Below, piece by piece: positions 41,501-53,500 of a stretch of 64,000 bases of DNA. Source of the DNA: Lichenostomus cassidix (lineage: Eukaryota > Chordata > Aves > Passeriformes > Meliphagidae). The DNA lies in contig CM039211.1 of assembly GCA_008360975.2 (NCBI GenBank), forward strand, positions 51,334,077 to 51,398,076, read 5' to 3'. A program made the translations under genes and the position numbers. Under the pieces are notes generated by a model. It did not search any database. It worked only from the letters and a program-made list of their open reading frames with translations, and was not told where the DNA came from. Within the stretch, counting starts at the first letter, position 1. Each line of letters opens with the position of its first letter.

Positions 41501-44500
41501 TAGTAGGAATGCTGGTCATTTATCATATAAGCAGTCTTAGTTTAGGTTTGATTAGAATTTCCAAAGCAAACACCATTACTCTCCTTGTCACTTCATGTAC
41601 GAAATGCATGACTGCAAAAAAGACACAAAAAGCACTGTCTTGTCTAACACAGACTGAAGCTTTCAAATTAGAAAACTGAAATTATCCTTTTATTTTTTTT
41701 TGGTCTCACATATGAAATTAATGTTATTCTTCAGCACTTGACTAATGAGACCTTTTTGGCTTCTCATAGCTGAGCAAGGGCAGTATCTTGAGAACTGAAA
41801 ACAAATGCTTGGGCAGGTATTAGGTGTAACTTACTGGGAAGTGAATAGAACTTTTCAAGCAGCAGGAAAATTTTGTGAGTAAATATTGCTGCCATGTGGG
41901 CAAAACCAATAATACTACTTTTATTAATGCCTGTTCCTCAGTCTTTAACAGAGAAATTTGTAGAGACATTGACATTTCCACATGAAGCACAAATGTGTTC
42001 AAAATGCTTTATAAGCCCATGCGTTGTAAAATAGATCTTGCCGAGTAAACAACTGTGTAAGTAATTGTGTCACTGAAAAATTTTCTTAGCTGCATTTAAT
42101 GAAAATTACTTATTGCAAAGCCTAGAGCATGTGTAATGAAACTGGAATTCAGAAGCAAACAAATAGGGATGAAAATCTTTGGCCTTTTTTAAACCTTTCC
42201 ATATTTGAATAAAATATGGAAAACAGTTTTATTAATGCCTACTGGCGGATTTATGGTAGAATGATTTAAAATAATAATTAGTAGACTGCATAAATTTTAG
42301 TAGTTTTTTTGATTGTTACTCCAGAAAATTACTTTCAACCACTCGTTAAAAGTCATACGTATGCTTACATGGGGGTGTGTGTGTATATATACTGTGCATA
42401 TTTATATATAGCAGCTTTTCAAAATGAGATTGGTTTGAAAACAGTTTTAATTCTGGAAAGGAAAAAAAACCCAAGCCTATTATTTGATAATTTCCTTTAG
42501 TTATTTTTAACACAATAGTCATCTGAACATTTCATTCTAACAACACTATCTGTGAAGTTGCAAAACAAGACACTACACATTTAAAATTATCATATAATTA
42601 CAAAAATACTAGATAAAAGATGTGGTTTTGGTAAGTCCAGAAAGTTCCTTAAATAAAATCCTTTATAGAAAATGACCGAGGAGAGGTAAGCTAGCACTGA
42701 GACAAAAGAATAAAATTCTGCCTAAAATGAGACATACTAGAGTATAGCTTGCTGTAATGATGCATGTACAACTTATTTTGAGTTAGCAGCTGATAAAGCA
42801 ACATTATCAAAAAGCCCATGTTATTGACTAAAATATGGAATAGATACAGAAAGGAGGACTCACTTACCTGTAGCACAAAGACTGGAGGTAAGAGAGAGCA
42901 GTCCAGTGAAAAAGAGTACCTTCATTGTAGTGAATGAAATCCAGCCAGCTGACTGATGGTGCTGCACTAGTTCATCTCGAGAGGCGTTTTGTGGGGTTTT
43001 TCCCCCTCTGTAAGGGACTAAAGAATGATTGATCTGTTCTCCAGAAGCATCCTGTAAGCGTGAGGTTTATGGTGAGGAGGTAATTTGTTCTTTGTCTACT
43101 ACAGCAAGAGGGTGTGACGTATCCAAATATGCACACATGACTCAGTTTCAGCCTCAGCCCAACACAGAGATAAAATTGCTTTACAGCAGCAATTTAACTC
43201 CTAATTTACCGTAAGCCTGAAGTTAATGTGCAGGGTTCTGCTGATATTTGTACATACATATGTTTGGAGTAAGAAGGTGTTTTCTGGAAAAATCAGAGGG
43301 TGTGTTTAGTAAATCCTCAAGGGTCTCTTTCAGAGACCAAAATGTCATGTGGCTGAACTCTGTATCCTTCTCCAGGGAGAAGCCAGGCTTGGAGGAGAGT
43401 ATGATGATCTCAGTTTAGCAAAGGCGAGGAGGAAAGAAGTACACTTACAAACATGCCTTAGGAAAACTGCATTCTGCTTTGCCTTTTGCCTCCCTACCCA
43501 CTGTTAGCTGTCTGGCTCCTTCGATCCAGCTACTGCCAGCTACTACTCAGATGGTTTCCACCCCTCCGCAGCCTGCAGCCTCTAAAACCTTTCCCCTATT
43601 TTCATTTGCTGTTTTGTTGATCCCTTCCCTTTTCTATGCCTGCCCTCTTCTTTTTTTTTTTTTTTCTTTTTCTTTCCTTCAATGCCAAAAAACAAGAGCT
43701 TGTTTCAGCAAGCAAAATTAGCCCAAGTCTTGGTCTGGCTTCCAGGTTAGTCATAAGGATCAGCATAAAACTGCGCTTGGCTTCAGAGCAGTGTTTGCAT
43801 CTGTTCTTATATTTAATGTGTAAAAGCTGGATAGCAGATGAGGAATTCTTTTCAGCAACACCACTTCATCTTATTTATGTTTTCTGCTACTTTTACATAT
43901 ATGATGCAAGCTGAAGAGCATGTCTTGAGAGTTTTTTACCCCATTTTCTCTTTGTAGTTTCTGTAGATATCTGATTTACTAGATGTTTGGCCTGAGGTTC
44001 AGTGCTAAACCAGGGATACTCATTGCAAAGCTGCTTCTTAGCCCACACCGTTTTAGTTTGAGTTTGTTTCTAGTTGGGGTTTTTTTTCCTGAAATATTTA
44101 CATGTATATTCCCCTAGATCTTTCTCAATCACTAGATTCCAGTTCCTCTCATTGTTAATCTATTACAGGCCTGGCACTTTTACTTCTGTTTTAGTGTGAA
44201 TTTCCCCCTCACCTACTGGATTAGATTTTAATTATTATTTTAATAATTAAAAGAATAAACCCTGTTTTATCTGCTGAAGTGCTCGTTCACCTGGGCAGTA
44301 GGGTTGGTTAGTGGGGATATGTTGAGCCCACTTTCCTTCACCGTCTGTTTTAACTTGGGTTTAATGTCATGCACTTTTAGCCTCTAAGAGCAGGACATAC
44401 TCTGCTGCTTAATTACAGAAATGTTTGCACGAGCTAAGGCTTCATTACTAAACCTGAGCTGTCTTTCTAGGCCAGTTTTCCCTGTTATTTTCTAATGTAA

Positions 44501-47500
44501 TGTGTACTTAGATATATGGAAGGATCCTTTCCAAATAAGGGATTTTGAAAGAAAGCCAAGTTCCTGCAGTCTTCTGCTACTCTCTCCTACTATCAAAGTT
44601 CTGCCTGATAATGTGTGATTTTATGTGACTCAGACTACTTTGCCTACATATCATGGAAATAAAACTCTTTCCTTTTTTATTGATCTTTAGTAGGATGAAT
44701 TATATGCCAGCAGTGTCAGCAAATTCTCCTGTTCCTCTACATATGAAAATTTTCAGAGCTTTGTTTTTGAACAGGAGCTTTTTCAAGACAGTAAATAGAA
44801 TATGAACATATTTCATTGCTGATTTTAAGAAGCAAAATCCTTTCTAGTGTTCAAGGGCTTTGCAAGCAGATATTGTATATTGAATCTGTATCAGTATGTT
44901 CAGACAACTCTTACTCAGTTTTTTCAAGGCTTGTTTTTGTCCTTTTTCCAGGAAACTCAAGATGAATCTGCGCTTCTGTGGCTGGATGAAATACAAAGAG
45001 GAATCAATGACAGCAATGACAACATAGAAGCAGCAGCAATCTGTAAGCACTAACCTGCATCTGCACTGCTCTTGTCTTTTCTTAGTCTTGGGAAACTGAA
45101 ACTTATTCTTCACACTTCAGGGAAGGTAGAAGCCCTTTAAATACATGAAAAGAAATGAATGCATGTTTTTTGTCATACTGAAGTTGAGATGACTTAGAAC
45201 TACAGGGGTGGTGCTAGTCCTATCTAAAGTGATCATCTTTAAAACTTGACTAATAATTCAGTGCATTTGGTTACACAGGTTAACATCATGACCAAGATTT
45301 CTAGTGTCAATGTATCTTCACATAGCTCCCATAATATGTGAATGAGAGAGGATATGCTGTTCAGGAGCTTGTTTTGCTATATATAACCAAAATTTCTTAT
45401 TTTAATTTATTTTTTTTTATTTTTATTATTATTTAATTAATTTATTATCTTTGTGCACGTTGTAAGAGTAAATTTTTATGTTCACAACTTTACTTATTCA
45501 TATTTCTTTATAATGTCATTTATTAAGTGCTAACAAACAAAAATTAGGAACCTATTAACTTTTAAAGCAGTGTAAAAAGAATGCTAGGTTTTTTTGAAAG
45601 CATATGCTCATCCAATCTGTAAAGAAGAGGAAATCTGTAGGAAAAATGCTGAGGCTTAACTGACAGAGCGTTGTGTATTGAATGTACTCAACACCTTCTG
45701 TCAAAGTTTGAACTAACAATTTTAGAAAATATATTCATAATACACAATAAACTTTGGCAAGCAATGTAGAAGCAAGCACAGCTGGGCATATGGGGCACCT
45801 TGGAGGGCACATTGATGTGACAGCCTATTCCAGCCCAGGTCCAGCACAGCTCAGATGGCACACTGGGTATTGGTCAGCCTTCTGCTTGACTTGGCTTTGG
45901 GTGAGTCAATGCTGCCTTCTCGTGCACCTTGGGAGCTGTGAATGCAAGTGCTGAAGTCGGTGCATTCCTGCAGCACTGTGCTCAGCCGTCCCTGGCGCAG
46001 TGCAGCCGCCTGGGAACTCACAGCCTTGGGAAGCCGTGGGTGGAAGAGAGCACAACTAGCCATTACCAATAGCTATGCCTGCTACAGGAACGTTGCATTT
46101 TGTGTTACTATTACTTTAGAATTGATCTAAACATTTAATGAAGTCTTCATGTGACAAGTCAGATGCACTGAAGATAGCTGAAGTATTTTTGTAGGTCACG
46201 CATCTGTAGAAAGCACTTGGCTTGTGTTTTTTGAGATAGGGTCAGATATGCACACATTGTCTCAACCAAGCTCGTGTACTGAGGAGTGCTGATACCTTTT
46301 TTTGTGGAAAAAACTGTTTCCTATGAATGCCACCCAGAGCCGTAAGGAAATAGCTGAGCACAGACAAGGGAAGGAAATGCATAGCTTATAAACAGATTTG
46401 TGTTAAACCTAAAGAACAACTTGAAAACATACTTATTTTTGTTCACTGGTGTAAAAGCATTAAGAATATGTATGATAACCAGCCTGCAGAAATCGGGACA
46501 GCATAATTCACACGCCAATAACATATTATGTTGCTGATGTTAAACCACTGCTCCATCCATTACCTGGTTGTTATAGTAAAATCTTTCCATATAATGTGTG
46601 TTTTTAGTAAATGCACAGCTTTTCACAGTCAAGGATGCTCAGCGGAACTGTTTTAACATGTCACTTTTAGGAAAAAATAGTTATCTTCTGTACTCTGCCC
46701 TCTGGGTTGAAAGGAAGCATTGTCAGCACAGCACATTCTTCAGCAAAGCTCTAAGGTTTTGCAGCTAAAAACTCAGAGTTAACATTTCCCCACTGCACAG
46801 AACCTGATACTTCCTATAACCAACACATCCTGTCTCAGGAAGTTTGCATGTTGTGTTCACGTAGCCTGAACTTAAAGTTCAGACTGATCACAACTTGAAA
46901 AGGAACTTTGATTTGATCTGTCACAGAGGTGCTGTTTTAGAAAGGCAAAAAACTCCCAAACTTTTGCAATGCAGTCAAAGATGTATTTTTCAGTTTAAAA
47001 AGTCAGTTCAAGATTCCTGCAGTAATGTCAATAAAATAAGCAATAAAATAAGAGAAGGTACTGGCAGCTGTACTGAAACAGTCTTGGTCACTTCCAAACT
47101 AACTTTTATGCCTTATATGAATACTAAATGCTACAGTATTAAAATTTTGAAAGGCTTTTACAATCTTCCTTGTCAGTAAAGGACTCTGTATCTTGCATCT
47201 TTATTTAGGAAAAAGTGTTCAGTAAGTGCTGGTGCACTTCCTAACTCACTGTGGTGTTTGCTGTGTGTTTTGGATCATCTTGCTTCACTTCTTCAATCAG
47301 TTCAACCATTGTATTCCTTATCTAAGTGGAGGACAAAAAGAGATCAGCCAAGCATCAGCTGTACAGCCTTCATGAATAGATTTGAACACTGACTTCAGTC
47401 TTGCACAGGAAAAGTCTGTCAAAGCAGGAAGTCTGTCTGTCCTGAGAGAGTCCAAGTTATAGGAAAAAGCTGATCTTTGGCCTTGTTGAGAGTTCAGGCT

Positions 47501-50500
47501 TATCACACCAGACAACTTTAGCTTTGTATATCACAGCTGCTTAAAGGGAGGATGGGTGTGGAAAAGAGCCCTTCACACTGTTGATCTGGTACTGGATCCC
47601 AGCTGCTAGAGAAGCAGACTGGAGCTGACAGTTTTCTGGCAGTTGGGGATGGCTAATCCCCAGTTATCCTTGTAATTTTCCAGGGTCCACATGGCCTTTC
47701 TCTAGGGCAACAGCCACAGCATTAATTTCTAGCACTTAAAAGGAAAAGAATAATTTCTGCTGAGTGGAGTTTTTTCCCTGATAAACATTTTTCTTAATTT
47801 TCCTTCAAAAATAAAGGCATAATTAATTATAAGATGAGGAAAAGCCAGATGGCAGTGGACCTACATAAATGAATCTTAGCTTAGCTTGTGTTTTCTTTTG
47901 TGTTTGTAAAAATATTTTCCAGCACCCTTAACTACATGATGAAAAGGAGGAAGGAAAGCATTCAAATACTGCTGAACAGAGGTGACAAGGCACATGGGAC
48001 TGTGTATGAGTCTGGGGCCAGCAGCAGCCAGCTATAATGTGTGGCTTCCCAGTTTTCTCTGCTTCCTCGCTGCTGAGGCCAGATGCCTGGGTATCGCAGT
48101 GCCACAGCAGTGGTAGAAAGGCATCTCCAGTCTCATGGGGAGCATGTGTGTGCTGGGCAGAGGCCTGTTTCAAAGCACAGAAAACTAGCAGGATGCTTTC
48201 TGACAGAAATCCAGGTGGTGGTGGTGTGGTGGTGTGCGTCTGCTTTGTTTCTCAGCTGGCCGACAATGTATTTTTAGGTTGATCTCTTACTGCCTAGCCA
48301 AAACTACCCAGTCCACCTTAGCTGAGCTAACAACAAAGAAAAACTGCTTCTGTTACTGAAATGCTTCTCTGCTTGCTCAGTGTCAGGGACTGATTCTGTA
48401 CCTGGGCTTCTGATACTGAACACAGATGGCTCTGTGTATGCAGAGTGTGAGCATGGACTGCCTTTGTACTGATGTGGGTAGACACAGGATCAGGGAAAGT
48501 GTTTGCTGCTGCAGCATGAAGCGCAGCTGTGGGGCGCAAAGGTAGCCAGATTCCCTCTACCCATGGGTGTTCTAGCCATACAGCTCTATTCACTTGTTCC
48601 TGTGTGCATGGATCTTGAATTTAGATGTGAAAGGGCATCTTTAAACACCAGAGCAGACATTTCTAAAGCAGCTTGAACTTCTAGTGGGGAAGGTACTTTT
48701 GAGGCGGCATGTGCTTTCACATGTGTGCTGCCAGGTGTGGTGGAATCCGTTCCATGTAATGTCAAAATTTGCACGTGGTTCACAACAGTACTTCTCAAGG
48801 AGCTTTCATGTGCCCTGGAAGCAAGGCTGCATCTCTGGCAAATTCAAGGGCACAAATGTGCTTTAAACAAGTTCCTGAGGGTGAGCTTGAGAAAAGGTTG
48901 CTTGAGGGTGCTGACCAGGCTGCTGCAAGAGTTCACTCAAGGCAATCAGTTTTAATTCCCATTTTGTACAGTAAAAGTGAATGTGTACAGCTTGTAATCA
49001 AGATACTTCATGTACATCTAGAAGGCTCCCAAGTGATCAGCAGATGAAGGCCTGTCTGTTAGGGCAGGCTGAGTGTGGGGGTATTTGCCATCCTCAATCC
49101 CTGCCCTACTGTCACCTGGTGTGTCATTGATGGGGAGCAGCTTTGCCCTCAGACTGCTTTCAGTTGTGCTGTGGTTGCATCTCAGCCTCGGTGGAGCACA
49201 CACTTTCTACCTAACATGCTTGCTGTTCTCCAAAATACTTGTCTTTACAAGCATGAAGGAGGCTGCAAACGAGTAAAGCATTGAATTTCTGTGTATGTCA
49301 TGCTGCCTGTGTGTGCCAGCCTTAGAAGTCCATTTTCAAAGTTTCTGTATGCTAAACCTATGGGTACCTAGAGTATATGGGTACATAGAGTATAAGATAA
49401 TTTTCTATGTTATTATTTTACCCTAGTGGCTGTTGGAGTATCAATGATTAACAAGAGCTTGGAGAAGGGTGATTCACAGCCAATCCTGATGATACTGCAG
49501 TCCAGGTTTGGATTACGAGTCATTCCTGAGTGTGCTGAAGCTTACTTCAGGAACCTCTCTGAAGCCAAGAACCTGAAAAGTACAGAAGGTAAAATCCTTC
49601 CCAAACAGGACTGTTCCACATGTCCATATCACTGAGGCAACCAAAAAGCTAGAACAGAAAGTTTAGCTAAAATCACTGTAAATTGAGGAAAACAGCTACG
49701 GGTTTAAAATCTTTTGACAAATGTTGTACTATTCCAAGTGCTTTTTAGATGACATAGAACTGTTGTGCACATCATGCAGACCACAGTACCTGCTGAGTCA
49801 ATAGACTAGTCCATCCTCTCAGAAAACCATATTACTCTCTGATAATTTTTTCCCTACTAGCAGATGCAGATATGCATGCATCAGTCTTACAGATTATGTC
49901 AAAGATCACACCAAGCTCTGACAGTATCCACAGCCCAATTATGGTCCCTGTGCATTGCCAGAGCAGCAGTTATCAGCAAAAGCTAAGACTAGAGCCTGCC
50001 CTTAGCACAATGATGGGATGTTTTGTCATATTAGAGTTGCAAAAGTTGGTCATAGCTAACAGCAGCCAAGATTAGCTAGCATTTTAGAAAAAAAAATTAC
50101 CGTCAGTGTAGTACCCATTCTTACAGTAAATGGGCATGTTTTATTTTGCAACATGAGTATTTTGACAGCCTTACTAGATTTATCTTGGGGCCTTTTCTCC
50201 GTGAGGAAATGAGGTTTTTCCTGCCTGTCAGGATGCAGACTGGTTTACCAAAGCAATAAACAAGAAAATGATGTGGATATAGGAAATGTCCTGTGTGAGG
50301 TAAGAGTCAGTAAGTTCAGCGTTTGGGCTGAAGACAAGAAAAATATTTTTTGTAAACACAGTTTGTTTCACTTATGATGGTGAAAGGCATAGCACACACT
50401 GTTTCAGGAGCACTAACCTCGCACGTTAGGATTTGGAGAGGCTGGTAGTGGATCTGTACTAACCTCATAGATGTTTCACTAACATTATAGCTGTTTTGTT

Positions 50501-53500
50501 CTAGAGTAATCACTCTCATCCACCTAGAAGAGTATTTTGAAAATCCTTACTACAAAAAGGCCCAAGATAGGGATTTTGCATGTCAAATGGCTTCACAGCA
50601 AGTGCAGGAAGGGAAAATGGGTATGGAGAGAGCTGTAATTTCAGTGAAACACAACGCAAATGTGTACTAATTATATTAACTGCTTTTAGGTTCTAGTGAA
50701 AGTCCATGGATTAAACTTGTAATGAAAGCCATGTATGATTACTATTACAATGTGGAAACTGAGGAAGGTACCTGTGTTGCCCCCAAAGGAGTTGTACCAA
50801 AAACTTCATGGTTAACTGGTGAAGAAATCCAGGTAGGTGGCTAAAAGATTTGCTTTTATTGCAAAAGCAATATAAACATTTTAGGGAGTGTGAGACATGG
50901 CAATATCAAGAGGTTGTGGTGGGTGAAACTGAAGATCACTATATTAGTGTCTGCTTCTAACAATAACAGCAACTTAATTCTAAGCACACAGTGATAGCAC
51001 ACATCCTATCTAGTGTTTGGCAATGATTTAGGGATTCCCTTGCTGGAAGCTACAGAATTTCTTTTAATGGCCATCAACACACTACAATGGAGGAAAGTCT
51101 GATTGCTTCCACATCCTTTTATATTTTATAGGACTTTGCATTGACCTAGGACAAATAATTTCATTATGTACTTGGGAGCAGGTGGAACCACCATTTTCTG
51201 TTTAAACTTAATCCTCTGGCAACATTCTTGTATCTCCAAATTCAAGAGAATGAGCGTGTAACTTAAGCTCCCTTACTGTAGAGGTTTTGCACTACTGTGA
51301 AATAGAACAAAGTAGATCACACAAGCCTCTGAGTAATTTGTTCTTCTGTTATTCTGATACAGCTCATCTAAGTTGCAGGCTTGTTCCTCTACACAAAGAA
51401 CTCGAGTCAGTGTAAGTCCTTCTGGAATTCTGAATGCAGCACTACTTGAGTGTGCTTCTCAACAGAGAACTCACTGATACAGTCAATATTTCTAGATGCC
51501 TGAGTAGTAGAAGACACTTGTAAGCATTAGGAAAGCAGAACACTGATAATGTATAAAAAAGTACTCTCTTAAAATGGTATACCCACTTGAATAACTGAAG
51601 CTTGAAAGCGGTTCAGTTGCCCTTCATATATGGTTGAGCAGTAACAAAGTAGCTTTTTCTTCTTACTTATTAAAATCTAGGAGTAAATCAGAGAGAGGAC
51701 AGGCTGAACATAAACTGCAGAGATGGAGAGAATGCAGTCCAAATTCCATGATGGTTTTGTCTTTTACATGACCTTTTTCCATGATCTCTTAACAGAACAT
51801 TGTTGGGCAAGTTACAGCAGATTACAATCGAGAGCAGCTGTGGCTTGCTAATGAAAATCTGATTGTTGGGCTGCAAGCCCGAGCAAGGGGATTCTTAGTC
51901 AGGAAAAACTATCAGGAGAGAAAAGCCTATCTTCAAAACCAGGAACCATCTGCCATCAAAATACAGGTATTGTTCTTGAACAAGAAGGTAACATGGCTTG
52001 GGCAGCTTTTTGCATGTAACAGGTGACGTGACTGATTACTACCACTGAGAAAATTCTCAAACAGATCTGTCTCCCATTTTTCATTAGCACAGTTTAAAAT
52101 TATACATCTGCAAATATGTGTTTTCATACAGCAAGTATCCATTTTTAAAAGAATGGATCATATCCACCTCCAGTGAAAGCTACTTGGGCAAAGCTCATTA
52201 ATACACAGCCCTGGCTTTGTTCTGACGTGCTCAGACTTTTTGTGGTGTGCCTAACTATGCACAGTACAAGACTAGAAGGTATTTGTTAAGTATTGAAGCA
52301 AAAATTCCTTGGCAAAGCACGACTTAACAAATACATTCCTTTCTAGACTATCCCCAGTTGGAAGTGGTTTGTTTCTGCTCCATGAAGTCATAGCTGGATA
52401 GGGAGTGGCAGCTGCCCTTGTGTTCTCTGGCAGTATTTCTTGGATGTTTCCAGTTCACTAAACACTAAAAGGTGTACAAAGGAAATGTTCTGGTGAGGGT
52501 GCAAACACTGACAGAGGCATGCACACTGGTTTTTAAATGGTGAAATAGCCAGTTCCTATTAGGAGCAATTTATTCTACTACCCACTCACAAAAGAAAAAG
52601 AAAGAAAGAAGAAAAAAGGAAAAATATACAAGTGATTTTTTTAATGTACAGTAACTATATTTAATGATTCATTATGACTAATAGCTTTGCCACTAGTAGT
52701 TGTTCTTGGGATTGACTTTTCATTTTCCTGCTTGGTGTCTGAGCCCAGTAAAGAATTGTACTTTGAGAAATCCAAAATCTGTGTGAATAGGTTCAAAATA
52801 TGAAAAAATGTAGGTAAATAAAGTTGTTCTCTGTTTGTTTTCTATTGGCATTAAAGTAGACATTATTTGTAGAAACACAAGAAGTAGAGGAGAAGGCTGG
52901 TGTCACTGGCTGGATAGAGATGACAGGCAAAAGCAGCAGTAAAGGTATCCATCATCTCTGTTGCTGAGTTCCTTGACAAGTCTTTGCTTCTGAGCTAGCA
53001 GAGAGTCAACTGAGGGAATTGGGAGGTTGTTATTTCTGGTATAAGATGGTCGTGAGTGGTTCTGAAGATTATAAACTTGGAAAAGAGGCCAGGGCAAAAA
53101 CAATGTGGGTTCAGCTAGGTAAGGCACAGCTTTTGGATGCAACAGAGTGACAGAATGAGTGGGGTTGGTAGAGACCACAGCAGGTCATCTGGTCCAACCT
53201 CACTTTTCAAGCAGGGTCATCCCATAGCACATGGCACTTACAAGAATTGCATCCAGATGGTTCTGGAATATCCCCAAAGGCTTCACAACCTCTCTGGCCA
53301 GTCTATTCCAGTTCTCAGTCACTCACACAATAAAGAAGTTCTTCCTCCATATTCAGGTGGAACTCCCTGTGCATCAGTTTCTGTCCATTGCCTCTTGTCC
53401 TACTACTTGACACCACTGAGAAGAGCCTGGCTCTATTGCCTTGGCACCCTCCCTTCAGATACTTAGAGACATTGATGAGGTCCCAATTGACTCATCTGTT

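Larger units (their letters stand above)
36717..44951 (+). other. IQGAP2 intron, 8.2 kb, host of the nested F2RL2 gene
   Basis: F2RL2 occupies 40082-42925 on the opposite strand. The flanks (36717-39570 and 43010-44951) show no further gene or recognisable element. Several short open frames near 37.5-38.0 kb are GC-richer but resemble nothing. Confidence 0.85.
45043..49426 (+). other. IQGAP2 intron, 4.4 kb
   Basis: No gene is seen. It contains an AT-rich stretch (about 45397-45448), a GGT run (48214-48235) and the 17-bp tandem duplication at 49359-49392. Confidence 0.75.
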
